From: Mesorhizobium kowhaii
Lineage (GTDB): Bacteria; Pseudomonadota; Alphaproteobacteria; Rhizobiales; Rhizobiaceae
Reading direction: 5' to 3'
NCBI RefSeq assembly: GCF_003253745.1
Contig: NZ_MZXV01000070.1
Span: 62,001-126,000 of the forward strand
DNA: 64,000 nucleotides
The notes beneath the pieces are model-generated. The model saw only the letters and a program-made list of their open reading frames with translations, was not told the DNA's origin and did not search any database. The position numbers and the translations under genes were made by a program. Shown here piece by piece: positions 24,661-34,212 of this stretch. Position 1 is the stretch's first letter. Each line of letters begins with the position of its first letter.

Positions 24661-24782
24661 CACTGCGTCCTTTCGGCCAGCCACTGCCAGCCAGTTCCAC
24701 TCAGCGAGCCGTCACCGAGGGATGCTCAGCGTCAGCGCTTACCGGTGGAAACTAGCACGTCGAGGCATCGATGCGATCGACA

Positions 24783-24813
24783 CCAAAGTATCGGGAATAC
24801 CATCGTTTAATAT
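24783..24813 (+). promoter_or_regulatory. 31-bp element, copy K
   Basis: CCAAAG-TATCG-G-GAATACC, then ATCGTT and TAATAT, 142 nt before the first DUF4331 gene. Confidence 0.73.
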
Positions 24814-24955
24814 ATTCCGGCTCTGACCGCTGTCAGTACTTAATTAGTTGGACGCTGTTGATCGGCATCGGTGCGTCTGATTTTGGACGATGCAAGCGCC
24901 CATCACGCCGGGTTTGGACCGGGTCAATCAATTTTCCGCTGAGGAGCATATGACG

Positions 24956-25938
24956 ATGTCACATCATTATTCAGGTCCTAACTTCGGGTTCCCGCGGGCA
25001 GATGCGCGTTTGGATCTCACCGATCTCTATGCCTTTCCGAAGCCGGGGGACGTGGAGAAGTCGATCCTGATCATGAATGTGCATCCATCCTCTACGGTAA
25101 TCGATCCGGAGCCCACCACTAACGAACCGTTCTCGCCTGACGGCCTCTACGAGATCAAGATCGACACAAATGGCGATGCGGTCGCCGACATTGCGTATCG
25201 TGTACGCGTTTCGTCGTTACCAGGAGCGATGCAGATCGCCACGGTACGCCGGGTTGAGGGTGCACTGGCCGCTGGGACAGACGACGGTGGAGAGGTTGTC
25301 TTTCTGGAGGCTCCAGTGTCGACAGGCCGGGGTGCGCAGGTGACCGAGGCCGGCGACTACCGCTTTTTCGCGGGCTGGCGAAGCGAAGCATTTTTCTTTG
25401 ACACCTTGGGTGCCGTGAATGATCTGCATTTCACCGGTACTGATTTCTTTTCTGACAAAGACGTCTGCAGCATCGTTCTGGAAGTGCCCAACTCCGCGTT
25501 GGGGACCAAACCGGTTGGCCTGTGGGCACGCACACTGCACAAGCAAAGTGAGGGCTGGGTGCAGGTGGAACGGGGTGCGCGCCCTCAGCAGGCCGTATTC
25601 CTGCCCGGCGATCAAAAAGAGGCTTATCTCGCCGGCGAACCTGCAGATGACGCCCCGGTTTGTCGAAACATTCGCGCACGCGCTTGAGTACACAGGTGGA
25701 TATAGGCCGGACGAAGCCGAGCGGGTGGCAAGGACATTGCTGCCAGATATCATGCCCTATGACCCGAGACAGTCTGCGTCCTTTCCGGAAAATGGCAGAA
25801 CGCTGACTGACGATGCCGCGGATGCTTTTTATGGCCATCCTTACGAACGGCAAGTTGGCGGGGGACGGGGTTGGGGCGCATAGCGATTTGCTTCCGGAGT
25901 TCCCCTACTTGGGGCCGCCGCACGATGCTTACGACTGA
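24956..25938 (+). pseudogene. DUF4331 protein, copy 1, with two frameshifts
   Basis: ATG 24956 lies nine bases after GAGGAG (ATG 24950 is in frame but too close). The protein begins GPNFGFPRADARLDLTDLYA, the DUF4331 hallmark, and reads well to about 25650. There the frame slips in a CCCC run; the next segment continues RFVETFAHALEYTGGY in frame 2. A second slip near 25824 in TTTTT leads to AILTNGKLAGDG and the natural end FPYLGPPHDAYD at 25938. All parts are present, so it is either recently broken or intact with two assembly indels. It has no signal peptide, unlike copy 2. HupE follows. Confidence 0.75.
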
Positions 25939-26034
25939 GGGCATTTATCTCTCGTTGACACCGACCTGGCCCTTTCTGCAAGCGGATACGTCACGCCCCG
26001 CTACATGTTTTGCTAATTTACTAAGGAGAACCCG

Positions 26035-26616
26035 ATGCGATTGATCTCGACCTGCATAGTTCTAACCGCAGCCTTCGTGATGCCGGCCTCGGCGCATCCG
26101 AGCATCGGTTCGGCCGTCTCCTTTGCGGCAGGCGTCGCTCATCCGCTAACCGGCCTCGATCACGTCACCGCTATGCTGGCAGTTGGGCTGTGGGCCGCTG
26201 TCAAGGGGCAGCACGCGCTCTGGGCGTGGCCGTTGACCTTTGTCGCAGTCATGTTGATCGGCGGCGTGCTCGGCCTGACACAAATCTACTTGCCGTTGGT
26301 AGAGCCCGGCATTTTGGCGTCGATCGTGGTGCTGGGGCTCATGGTGGCGGCGGCGGTCAATCCGCCGGTATGGGTCGGCGCTGCGATCATCGGCCTTTTT
26401 GCGCTGCTGCATGGACATGCTCACGGAGCCGAGGTCGCCCATACCGTGAATGGGCTGGAATACATCGCGGGGTTTGCGCTCGCCACCGCCACCTTGCATG
26501 TCGTCGGCATCGGTTTGGCACTCACCATGCAACGCGCCGCGCCAGATCCGGTCAATCGCTTTGCGGGCGTGATTTGTATGGCTGTCGGTGTCGGATTGTG
26601 CGCGGGCGTTCTGTGA
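26035..26616 (+). CDS. HupE/UreJ-family membrane protein, copy 1
   Basis: A 193-aa inner-membrane protein from ATG 26035 behind AAGGAG. Residues 1-20 are a cleavable signal peptide ending in SAHP, so a histidine becomes residue 1 or 2 of the mature protein, as in other HupE/UreJ metal transporters. About six membrane segments follow, with the family motifs HPLTGLDHVTAML and LLHGHAHGAE, whose histidines are thought to bind Ni or Co. It lies about 100 bp after the DUF4331 gene and probably shares element K. The same pairing recurs at 42960-44818. Confidence 0.87.
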   Translation: MRLISTCIVLTAAFVMPASAHPSIGSAVSFAAGVAHPLTGLDHVTAMLAVGLWAAVKGQHALWAWPLTFVAVMLIGGVLGLTQIYLPLVEPGILASIVVLGLMVAAAVNPPVWVGAAIIGLFALLHGHAHGAEVAHTVNGLEYIAGFALATATLHVVGIGLALTMQRAAPDPVNRFAGVICMAVGVGLCAGVL

Positions 26617-26735
26617 ATTCACGCCGGGGGTGATTCTGGCATCCAGTTAGTTGTTCTTAGACAGGGCAGGATCGCGACAGCGCGTGCAGGTCTTCGGAAG
26701 GCGAGACCCGGCGACTGAGCGAACGGAGGAATGGA

Positions 26736-27461
26736 ATGTCAGGTCCAGAAACAGATGAGAATGTATTTGCCGCCCGCGGAGATGTTCCTCAAGGTCGTCT
26801 ATCGTTGCAAATGTCGACCGCCGGCGTCGTTCATGACCTGGGGAATCTCATTCAGGTCGCCTCATCCGCGTTGAATCATCTGGGCCGAGACCCGAACATC
26901 TCAATGGCTCCGGGAGTGGGGTTTGTAATTGCTGGCGCCAAAACCGCCTTGGAACGAGCGGGTTGCCTTGTCAGGCAAACCATCAGGACAGCCGGAGAGA
27001 TCCAAGGGGAAACTCCGAATGCGAACGTGGGTGTTTGCTTGGCGGACCTCCAATCCATTATTCGATGCGCTTGGGATGCGAACGTCCATCTCGAGGTTCG
27101 GGTCGGCTCCGACCTACCTTTGGTACGGTGTGACCAGGTTGGATTGCAAAATGCAGTCCTCAACCTTCTGTTCAACGCGCGGGATGCAATGCCTGACGGC
27201 GGTCTAGTCTCGGTTCACGCCTCAGTGTCGGAGGATTCCAACCAGGTGGATGTTCGTGTTGAAGACCATGGGATTGGAATGACCAGCGAGACCATGGTCC
27301 GCGCATTTGATCTCTTCTTCACGACGAAAGGTGAAGGCCTAGGCGGCGTTGGCTTGCCGATGGTGAAGCGTTTCGTCGAGGAATCGGGAGGGAGTATCGA
27401 TGTTGAGAGCACCCTTGGATCAGGCACAATCATGACATTGCGATTGCCCGTGATGCGTTAG
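26736..27461 (+). CDS. Sensorless histidine kinase
   Basis: A 241-aa kinase core without any input domain, ATG 26736 behind GGAGGA. The phospho-acceptor is H33 in GVVHDLGNLIQ; the N box is LNLLFNARDAMPDGG; the G boxes are EDHGIGM and FTTKGEGLGGVGLPM. It must receive its signal from a partner protein or act as a soluble relay kinase for the receiver-only proteins. No cognate regulator is adjacent. The next gene is a TDT-family transporter 59 bp downstream. I see no 31-bp element upstream. Confidence 0.85.
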   Translation: MSGPETDENVFAARGDVPQGRLSLQMSTAGVVHDLGNLIQVASSALNHLGRDPNISMAPGVGFVIAGAKTALERAGCLVRQTIRTAGEIQGETPNANVGVCLADLQSIIRCAWDANVHLEVRVGSDLPLVRCDQVGLQNAVLNLLFNARDAMPDGGLVSVHASVSEDSNQVDVRVEDHGIGMTSETMVRAFDLFFTTKGEGLGGVGLPMVKRFVEESGGSIDVESTLGSGTIMTLRLPVMR

Positions 27462-27519
27462 GGGCCCGATGGCCGTTGGCGGGCTCGATGATTTCAATGC
27501 TGACGCGTGAGGTGCAATT

Positions 27520-28593
27520 GTGAAAGAACGGTCCAAATCTGACGACGTCGCCCAACTGAGTGGGGTGCGCTCCAGAGGAGCGGTGGCATCAGAGCGCCAG
27601 GCCGTGATGCCTCCACCGACAGAGCAATCTCTGATAGCACGGTTTCCGGCCTCATTCTTTGCCATCGGCCTTGGGACGAGTTCTTTTGCCGTCATGTGGC
27701 AGGTTGCCCATCAGCTCTGGGCCGCTCCGAACGGCATTGTTGTCGCGGTCGTCATAGTGGCAATGTGCCTATGGGCAGCCCTTTTGACGCTCTATGCCTT
27801 GAAGTTGTGGTTCGCGCCGATGGCGGTGCGAGCAGAGCTCGCGGATCCCGTTCAGAATTGCTTTCCTGGTCTAGCGGGAATCGGGATGATGCTAACCGCG
27901 GTGAGCATGTTGCCGTTCAGTGCGGCGGCGGCCACCATGCTCCTGTGCATCGGCGGGGCGCTCGCGGCGGGATTCGGGCTTTGGCATTCGCAATTGATCT
28001 GGAAAACGAAAATCGCTCTGGCCGACGCGACGCCGGCCTTATACTTGCCTGTTGCCGCCGGGTCGTTCGTCCTCAGCATTGGCTTGTCGACATTCGGACA
28101 TTCTGAATGGGCGCAGCTGGCGTTGGGTGCGGGTCTCTTCTCGTGGCTCACAATCGATTCCGTGTTGTTCTACCGGCTCTATTTTGGTGAGCCGCTTAGA
28201 GACCAGATCCGGTCGACCCTAGGGGTCCAGCTCGCACCTCCGGCGGTCTGCTCGCTCGCCTATGTTAACTTGTCGGGTACTTCTGGAGACGTGTTTGTTC
28301 ACGGTCTCATCGGTTACGCAATCCTGCAGGCAATTGTCCTTGGCGGTGTGCTTCCAAGGATCGTCCGGCGCTTCTCCGCCGGTCTTTGGAGCGTCAGCTT
28401 CGGCGCCACAGCATTGGCGACAACGATTGAAAAACTGGCCGTCCGTGGCGACACGGGCTTGGCTGGCGTCTTGGCTCTTCCTATTTTTGCGACCGCAAAC
28501 CTGCTCATTATATGGCTCGCAGTTAGAACAATCATTCTAGCCATGACCGGCTCATTATTGCCGTCTCTTCTAGACGGACAAGAGAGGCAGTAG
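27520..28593 (+). CDS. TDT/SLAC1-type transporter (TehA-like), copy 1
   Basis: A 357-aa polytopic protein with ten predicted membrane segments, starting at GTG 27520 with GAGG upstream. The layout (FPASFFAIGLGTSSFAVMW, YALKLWFAPMAVRAELADP, then a conserved NCFPGL segment) fits the tellurite-resistance/dicarboxylate transporter family, which includes the SLAC1 anion channel and TehA. The first ~40 residues are hydrophilic. The substrate cannot be told; anions, dicarboxylates or sulfite are possible. A second family member is at 39924. A hairpin follows the stop. Confidence 0.78.
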   Translation: MKERSKSDDVAQLSGVRSRGAVASERQAVMPPPTEQSLIARFPASFFAIGLGTSSFAVMWQVAHQLWAAPNGIVVAVVIVAMCLWAALLTLYALKLWFAPMAVRAELADPVQNCFPGLAGIGMMLTAVSMLPFSAAAATMLLCIGGALAAGFGLWHSQLIWKTKIALADATPALYLPVAAGSFVLSIGLSTFGHSEWAQLALGAGLFSWLTIDSVLFYRLYFGEPLRDQIRSTLGVQLAPPAVCSLAYVNLSGTSGDVFVHGLIGYAILQAIVLGGVLPRIVRRFSAGLWSVSFGATALATTIEKLAVRGDTGLAGVLALPIFATANLLIIWLAVRTIILAMTGSLLPSLLDGQERQ

Positions 28594-28597
28594 CAGG

Positions 28598-28620
28598 CTG
28601 CATCCACCTCTTGGATGCAG
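28598..28620 (+). terminator. Hairpin after the TDT transporter
   Basis: A 9-bp stem (CTGCATCCA with TGGATGCAG) begins just after the stop codon; no U-tract follows. Confidence 0.5.
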
Positions 28621-28668
28621 GGAGAGGTTCGTCGGTAGGCCCCAATTTCTTGACGGTATCGACGGGGT

Positions 28669-29553
28669 CTAAGTTAAATGTCGTCCAGTGGTGTCGAACA
28701 GGCAGACGTGATTGGCCTGCAACTGCAAGCAGATGATCTCGTCAGGTTGCACGTTGATCCGCTCGTGAAGCATCGCACCACGGTTTGTTCCCCGACGGTC
28801 GCGGTCACCTGCGTTTCGGAGCCAAGGGGCTTGACGACCACGATGCGAAGAGGGATGCCGGGGCGATGGTGAGATATTCCGGCCTGGTGCCGATACCGGA
28901 TCGCATTGAAACTCTACCGAGCAGCCGTAGCATGATGCCGTCACTGGTCTTGAAGACAGGCCGGCCGTCGGCGCTCTGGGAGCTGCCTCTCAGCAGGTTC
29001 ATCGAAAGCGAGCCGATGAACTCGGCAACGAATATGCTCTGTGGGTCGTTGTAGAGGTCGAGCGGCCGGCCAGCTCGACATGCCCGCCATTCATCACCAC
29101 AATCCAGCCAGCTATCGTCATGGCCTCGACCTTGTCCATAGCCACGCGTTGCCGCCAGCCGCCCGACAGCTGGCGCGGATAGCGCTCGAGAAGCGGTGTC
29201 AGCCCAGTATCTCAGCGGCGTCCGCATCCCGCTTTTGGTGCACCGGCCAGCGTCAGTGAGAACGCCATGTTCTCGGCCACCGTCATATGCGGATAGAGCG
29301 CATAGTTCTGGAACACCATGGAGATGTCGCGCTGCTTGGGCGGCAGGTCGTTGACGACCCGCCCACCGATGCCGATCTTCCGCCGGGTGATGTTTTCAAG
29401 CCCAGCGATCATCCGCAACAGTGTCGATCTTCCGCAGCCGGACGGGCCGACGAGCACCACGAACTCGCCGTCGCGAATGTCGACGGAGACGCCATGAAGC
29501 ACCTCGACCGGACCATATGCCTTGCGGGCTTTGTCGATCGTGACGTTCGCCAT
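28669..29553 (-). pseudogene. Sugar ABC transporter ATPase (MalK/UgpC type), deleted and frameshifted
   Basis: From ATG 29553 the start is normal (KARKAYGPVEVLHGVSVDI, Walker A GPSGCGRST, Q-loop VFQNYALYPHMTV). The frame then breaks near 29230. The signature LSGGWRQRVAM is visible in another frame, but it joins directly to VEAMTIA, so the Walker B and D-loop region (about 60 residues) is deleted. The C-terminal TOBE part (RPLDLYNDPQSIFVAEFIGS, then RPEYLTIAP and TGRHLT) lies in further frames. It cannot hydrolyse ATP. Together with the fragment at 29556 it suggests a lost sugar importer. Confidence 0.75.
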
Positions 29554-29555
29554 CA

Positions 29556-29730
29556 GACCGCTCCGCCCCTGATTTCTTTGGATGACAGGGCCCCTTCATG
29601 CACCAGCAGGGCGATGCCGCCGTCGTGGAAAGCTTCGGGGCTGCTGTCTTTCGTAAAGACCGATATTCCGTCGGGCTCGAAGGTGATCCGGTCGCCCTTG
29701 GCCGAGCCTCTGGCGAATTTGCCCGAAGCG
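29556..29730 (-). pseudogene. Possible C-terminal fragment of a second ABC ATPase
   Basis: One frame reads ASGKFARGSAKGDRITFEPD then GISVFTKDSSPEAFHDGG, with a stop at 29553-29555. The first part resembles the TOBE-type tail of sugar ABC ATPases. It is wedged between the GlcG-like gene and the ATPase remnant, so it may be what is left of a tandem ATPase. The match is short. Confidence 0.3.
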
Positions 29731-29733
29731 TGG

Positions 29734-30126
29734 TTAGCGGACAGCAGCCTCGACGATGGCAACATCCTCTTCTGCGGTGCCGCCGCTGACGCCGACACCC
29801 GCATACACCTTGCCGTCTTCGTCGACCAGAGGAATACCCCCACCCATGGGGCAAAAGCGCCCGCCGCCGACCGTGGGCAACGCATACAGCGATTGCCCCG
29901 GTTGTACGAGCGGCAGGATGTCAGCCGTGCGCAGGCGCACGAGGGCCGAGGTATACGCCTTGCGCTCGGAAATCTCGAGCGCGAAGACAGGCGCGCCGTT
30001 CATCCGGTGTTGGAGCACCAGATTGCCGTGAACGTCGATAATGCATACTGCTACAGGGACGTCGGCCTTTGTCGCCTCTGCCTCCACACGTTCGGCAACC
30101 GACTTCGCTTTCGTGAGCAGATCCAT
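29734..30126 (-). CDS. GlcG/HbpS-family protein
   Basis: A 130-aa single-domain protein from ATG 30126 behind AAGGA. Family features: the N-terminal helix (AKSVAERVEAEATKADVPVA), CIIDVHGNLVLQHRM, the KAYTSAL helix, PTVGGGRFCPMGGGIPLVDE and GKVYAGVGVSGGTAEEDVAI. Members bind heme or cobalamin-like ligands, or accompany diol or glycolate metabolism; the role is seldom proved. No signal peptide is present. It follows the crotonase copy 2 by about 50 bp and probably shares element L. Confidence 0.82.
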   Translation of the reverse strand: MDLLTKAKSVAERVEAEATKADVPVAVCIIDVHGNLVLQHRMNGAPVFALEISERKAYTSALVRLRTADILPLVQPGQSLYALPTVGGGRFCPMGGGIPLVDEDGKVYAGVGVSGGTAEEDVAIVEAAVR

Positions 30127-30174
30127 GGGGGTTATCCTTATTTTTGAGGGGGCGCCGTCGCCATCGACAGCGGT

Positions 30175-31014
30175 CTATCGCGGCGGCAACTCGCCCAGGT
30201 GGAAAGCCAGCCGATTCTCGACATCTCCCGGGGCCTGGAAGCCCTTTGCGGTCAGCGCTTTGATCCCCTCCTGGGCGGCGGGTCGGCTCAGCGAAGCTAT
30301 GCAGGCTTCCCAGCCGGCGCCTAGCTCGACATCCGGCGTGAGGCTGGTGTTGACCAAGCGCTTGGTCTGCGCGATCGCCCACTTGTCGAACCTGGAAATC
30401 CGAGTGGCGAGCGCGTCAACGTATGCGTCGAGATCTGCGTCCGGCAGGGCTTTGTTCACGTAGCCATACGCCTCGGCCTGTTCTCCACGGATGTCCTCGG
30501 AGGTCAACAGAACCTCCATGGCGCGATTGCGACCGATCAGGTGAGGCAGGCGGGCCATCGGTCCGCCGCCGGCGACCATACCCACGCCAACCTCCCACTG
30601 TGAAATGATGGCCTTTTCCTTGCTAGCGAAAGCCATATCGCAGGCAAGGGTGATTTCGCTCCCATTACCCGTAGCGCGACCTCGGATGAGGGCGATCGAG
30701 GCCACCGGCGCGCGCGTCAGCCGCACAAGAAAATCCGGCCAGGGCGGCAGGCCCGTCGGCCCCGGTGGCAACGCGAGCATATCCTCGATCCGCGCCTTGA
30801 AGTCTGAATGGTTGAGGAAGTATCCGTCGACGCTACTGTCGAACACCACAACCCGAACGTCTTCGTCGGCCTCAATGACGTCAATCAGATGTGTGAATTC
30901 TTGCACCATCTGTGGACCCATGACGTTGAGCGGGGCATTGTCGAACGTGACTCGCCAATAGGTGGGCGTCCGGCGTGTCAGGCGAATCTGCGAGGTAGTT
31001 GTCTTGGCGTCCAC
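30175..31014 (-). CDS. Crotonase-family protein without signal peptide
   Basis: A 279-aa enoyl-CoA hydratase/isomerase homologue starting at GTG 31014 with AAGGAG seven bases upstream. It aligns end to end with the core of the exported copy at 10772: TPTYWRVTFDNAPLNVMGP against the equivalent YWEVTFNNPPLNIVGP. The two hydratase glutamates sit in GNGSEITLACD and QWEVGVGMVAGGG. The FLNHSDF segment near residue 70 replaces the usual AGAD oxyanion loop. It is cytoplasmic, unlike its sister, so the pair may act on both sides of the membrane. Element L is 63 nt upstream. Confidence 0.85.
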   Translation of the reverse strand: MDAKTTTSQIRLTRRTPTYWRVTFDNAPLNVMGPQMVQEFTHLIDVIEADEDVRVVVFDSSVDGYFLNHSDFKARIEDMLALPPGPTGLPPWPDFLVRLTRAPVASIALIRGRATGNGSEITLACDMAFASKEKAIISQWEVGVGMVAGGGPMARLPHLIGRNRAMEVLLTSEDIRGEQAEAYGYVNKALPDADLDAYVDALATRISRFDKWAIAQTKRLVNTSLTPDVELGAGWEACIASLSRPAAQEGIKALTAKGFQAPGDVENRLAFHLGELPPR

Positions 31015-31077
31015 TGGAAGCTCCTTCGATGTTTACATGCTCGATGCCTCGAACATGAGGCATTGGCTTCTGGCCCG

Positions 31078-31108
31078 CGATTGGACGAACGTATCGCCAA
31101 GACCATGG
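31078..31108 (-). promoter_or_regulatory. 31-bp element, copy L
   Basis: On the minus strand: GGTCTTG-G-CGATACG, then TTCGTC and CAATCG, 63 nt before the crotonase copy 2 start. Confidence 0.68.
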
Positions 31109-31340
31109 TGTCGGTCTGGTAGGGCAGGGCCGATCGCTCGTGATCAAACGGGCTGCCGACCGTCTAATCAGTGGCCGTGCCGCCCCCAATCGCGCTGCAA
31201 ACTTCTGGTCTAACAGACCCTCCCCCGGGATAAGCGCTGCCTCGAGCGAACTGCGTGGTCATCGCGCAAAATAGGGACGTAAGGGGCGGTGACCAACCGA
31301 ACAGACGATGGCGCCGCCCGGTGCGATTCTGAATATCGGT

Positions 31341-33155
31341 CTATTGCTTGCCGTGGACGGCAGCCGGCGGCGGATCGATGGCGCCGGCCCTGACGCGAGC
31401 AGGTTTCAGCGGCTGGGCACCGGCATCCTTGACGATCCTCAGGCCGCGCGGAAAGAACTGATTGTTGTGCTGGCCGCGCCCGATGTTGATGATCGTGGCA
31501 CCCTTCAGATGCTTTTCCAGCATCGACAGCACCCCCTTGAGCGACGAGCCATCGAATGCGTCCATCGCCTCGTCGATGATCACCCATTTCGGCTGCCGCA
31601 AGGCGAGCCTGGCCACGCCCAGCAAGCGCTGTTCGTCATCGCCCAATTCATGGTCCCAGCGCCCGACACGGTCGAGCGACGACGACAGCCGTTCAAGGCC
31701 AACCTCGGCCAGCACCGCCGCTATATCGGTATCACTTGCGGGCGCATGCCCGTTCGCGTGATTGAGCACCTCGCGCAACGTGCCGGCCGGCAAATACGGG
31801 ACGCGTGGAACGAAGATGAGGGTTTCTCCGGCCGGCAGGCCGATCTTTCCGCCGCCCCAGGGCCACAGCCCGGCTATTGCGCGGAAGAACAGTGTCTTGC
31901 CGGCGCCTGGCTCGCCGGTGATCATCACCCGTTCGCCGGCGCGGATCTCGACATGCCGGTCGGAGAGTTTTGTGCAGCCCTCCGGCGAGGCCACTTGAAG
32001 CTTCTCGAACGTCAGACTGCCATTGGCATTTTGATCGAAGGTGATGCGCCTTTCGGTGTCGTGCAGCACATCGGTTTCATTGAGCGCGATGTGAAAGTCA
32101 GCAACGCGCATCAGCGTGGCGCGCCAGTCGGCGATGCCGCCGATGTTGTTGACGAACCAGCGCAAGGACGAGTGCACCTGATCGAAGGCGCCGACCGCCA
32201 TCATCAACCCGCCGAAACTGATGTCGCCCGAGAAATAGACCGGAGAAGCCACCAGGATCGGTGCCACGACGGTGATCCAGCCATAGGTATCCGTGACCCA
32301 GGACAGGCTGATCTGCGCGGTATAGATGCGGCGCATCGCGCCCAGCACCGTATCGAGGTCGAGTTCGAGCCGCCGTTTGGCATCGGCTTCACCATGGTAG
32401 ACCGCCATGGCATCGACATTCTCGTTGACGCGCACCATCGAGGAGCGCAGCTCGGCTTCACGCGTGTAGCGATCGCTGTTGAGGCGGATCAGCGGTCGCC
32501 CAACCAGCCAGCTCAGCCAGGAGGCGATGCCGGCATAGAGGAACGCGGCCCACACCATGTAGCCCGGTATCGCCAGCGACCAGCCGTTGATGTGGAACAC
32601 GAAGCCCGACGAGAGTTGCCACAGCACGCCCACGAAGGACACCAGCAGGATGAAGGATTGCAGCAGGCCGACGCCGAGGTCCGTCGACAGATCGGACAGA
32701 TGCGCGGCGTCCTGCTGCATGCGCTGATCGGGATTGACGCCGATGGCGCCGGCATTGGCCAGCCGGAAGGCCCGCGCCGGCCGCATCCACTGGTCGATCA
32801 GGTCGAGCGTCAGTGCCTCTCGCAGCTTCAGCCGGATCATCTGATTGAGCCAGGTCTGGCCGATATTGAGCACCAGCAGCGTGCCGGCGATCATCGCAAA
32901 GACGAGGAGCTGATGCAGGAAAGCCGCCATGTCGCGGCGCGCCAGCGCATCGTAGAAAGGCTGGTTCCAGCTGTTGAGCAAGACCTGGCCGACCGAGGTC
33001 GCGATGATGACGGCCATGATGCCGACCGAGGTCCAGACCAACCATTTGCGGACTGGCGATCCCACCAGCGCCCGTTTTATCGTCGCCACCTGGTCATGCA
33101 GGCTGCTGGCTTCGATGGTCACGGTGATCGGCTGAACGGTGGCCTGATTGTCCAT
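31341..33155 (-). CDS. SbmA/BacA-related ABC transporter (fused membrane and ATPase domains)
   Basis: A 604-aa ABCD-type half-transporter. Residues 30-330 hold about six membrane segments of the SbmA/BacA type (WLVWTSVGIMAVIIATSVGQ, NSWNQPFYDALARRDMAAF). Residues 385-580 are the nucleotide-binding domain: Walker A GEPGAGKT, signature ELGDDEQRLLGVARL (a variant of LSGGE) and Walker B WVIIDEAMDAFD. It would function as a homodimer. Relatives import peptides or very-long-chain lipid precursors and matter for symbiosis in rhizobia, but this is the ATPase-containing form and its cargo is unknown. Element O lies about 290 nt upstream. Confidence 0.86.
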   Translation of the reverse strand: MDNQATVQPITVTIEASSLHDQVATIKRALVGSPVRKWLVWTSVGIMAVIIATSVGQVLLNSWNQPFYDALARRDMAAFLHQLLVFAMIAGTLLVLNIGQTWLNQMIRLKLREALTLDLIDQWMRPARAFRLANAGAIGVNPDQRMQQDAAHLSDLSTDLGVGLLQSFILLVSFVGVLWQLSSGFVFHINGWSLAIPGYMVWAAFLYAGIASWLSWLVGRPLIRLNSDRYTREAELRSSMVRVNENVDAMAVYHGEADAKRRLELDLDTVLGAMRRIYTAQISLSWVTDTYGWITVVAPILVASPVYFSGDISFGGLMMAVGAFDQVHSSLRWFVNNIGGIADWRATLMRVADFHIALNETDVLHDTERRITFDQNANGSLTFEKLQVASPEGCTKLSDRHVEIRAGERVMITGEPGAGKTLFFRAIAGLWPWGGGKIGLPAGETLIFVPRVPYLPAGTLREVLNHANGHAPASDTDIAAVLAEVGLERLSSSLDRVGRWDHELGDDEQRLLGVARLALRQPKWVIIDEAMDAFDGSSLKGVLSMLEKHLKGATIINIGRGQHNNQFFPRGLRIVKDAGAQPLKPARVRAGAIDPPPAAVHGKQ

Positions 33156-33445
33156 TTGGTCAGTCTTACCGAGATCCTTGCGTTCATGTGCGATGCTGAA
33201 CCAGACGAAGAGAGCCGACGGCCGCCGCTCCCCAACCAGTCCGCTAGCCCAGAACGACAGACACGTCGGGTAAATTCCGGGCGAGGCAAGTTTCCAGCTT
33301 GATCACCAAGGTTTCACCTGGCGAGACTATGCTGCCGCGCCTCCGGCCTCGGCCCGCCGGCCGAGCGCTGTCGGCGACAGAGACTTCGGTCACTTGGATG
33401 TCGGTTTAGCGATGCGTACACGATGCCCGTACTGCCCGACACGGT
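33156..33445. other. Intergenic stretch upstream of the ABC transporter
   Basis: About 290 bp with no recognisable gene; possibly the transporter's leader. Confidence 0.35.
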
Positions 33446-33476
33446 CCATAGCACCTTGGTGTCGATGGCAGGTTGA
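33446..33476 (-). promoter_or_regulatory. 31-bp element, copy O (right half)
   Basis: On the minus strand CGACACC, then AAGGTG and CTATGG are intact, while the left arm is poor. It points at the ABC transporter 290 nt away. It shares its box with copy C. Confidence 0.45.
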
Positions 33477-33696
33477 GCGCCGCCATCCCAATGCGGTAAG
33501 TCTTCAGACGCATGGTTTGACGGTGATTGCGGTCAAATCCGGCTTGCGTCAATTCGCTCGTGAGGGCCTGACTAAGATGCAATCGAGTCCCTGCGAGCGC
33601 GCCCATACCTTCGTCTGATTGGATCAGAACACGGCATTTCGTATTCTAACGTATCGAAACGACGCCGGTGCGCGGCCTGTAGAGGGACCTGGGATC

Positions 33697-34212
33697 ATGA
33701 CGCAACAGTTGAGCAAGACAGCCGGTTCGGATCGCTTCCTTCGCACTCCGACAGATCTTGGTTCCGACGCGACCCGCGACATCGCTGCCGGCCTCGCCGG
33801 CCTGCTCGCTGACGTCTTCACCTTGTATCTTAAGACCAAGAATTTTCACTGGCACATGAGTGGTCCGAATTTCCGGGACTATCACCTCTTGCTCGACGAG
33901 CATGGCGACCAGATCTTCGCGATGACTGACGCGATCGCCGAGCGCGCGCGCAAGATCGGCGGCACCACGATCCGTTCGATCTCCGATATCGCGGGGCGCC
34001 AGCGCATCCTCGACAACAATGCCGACTATGTTGATCCGCAGGACATGCTCGCCGAGCTTCACGGCGACAATAAGCAGTTGGTGGCCGAGCTGCGTCGCGT
34101 CCATGAGCTCTGCGATAGCTATTCGGACATTGCCACCGCGAGCCTGATCGAAGGATGGATCGACGAAAGCGAACGGCGCAGCTGGTTTCTCTACGAGATT
34201 TGCCGTGCCTGA
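33697..34212 (+). CDS. dps: Dps-family DNA-protection/ferritin-like protein
   Basis: A 171-aa Dps protein from ATG 33697, preceded by GAGGGA; a longer frame to 33619 has no site. The signature KTKNFHWHMSGPNFRDYHLL and LDEHGDQIF carries the inter-subunit ferroxidase ligands (His, Asp, Glu). A short, mildly charged N-terminal tail is present. Twelve subunits would form a shell that stores iron and consumes peroxide while shielding DNA. Given the nearby peroxiredoxin-like and quinone-reductase genes it fits a stress theme. No copy of the 31-bp element points at it. Confidence 0.92.
   Translation: MTQQLSKTAGSDRFLRTPTDLGSDATRDIAAGLAGLLADVFTLYLKTKNFHWHMSGPNFRDYHLLLDEHGDQIFAMTDAIAERARKIGGTTIRSISDIAGRQRILDNNADYVDPQDMLAELHGDNKQLVAELRRVHELCDSYSDIATASLIEGWIDESERRSWFLYEICRA

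Noticed and set aside
31308..33302. 664-aa open frame on the plus strand
   Set aside because: It is the mirror of the SbmA-like ABC transporter on the minus strand, has no domain and is His/Arg/Asp-rich as antisense frames of GC-rich genes are.
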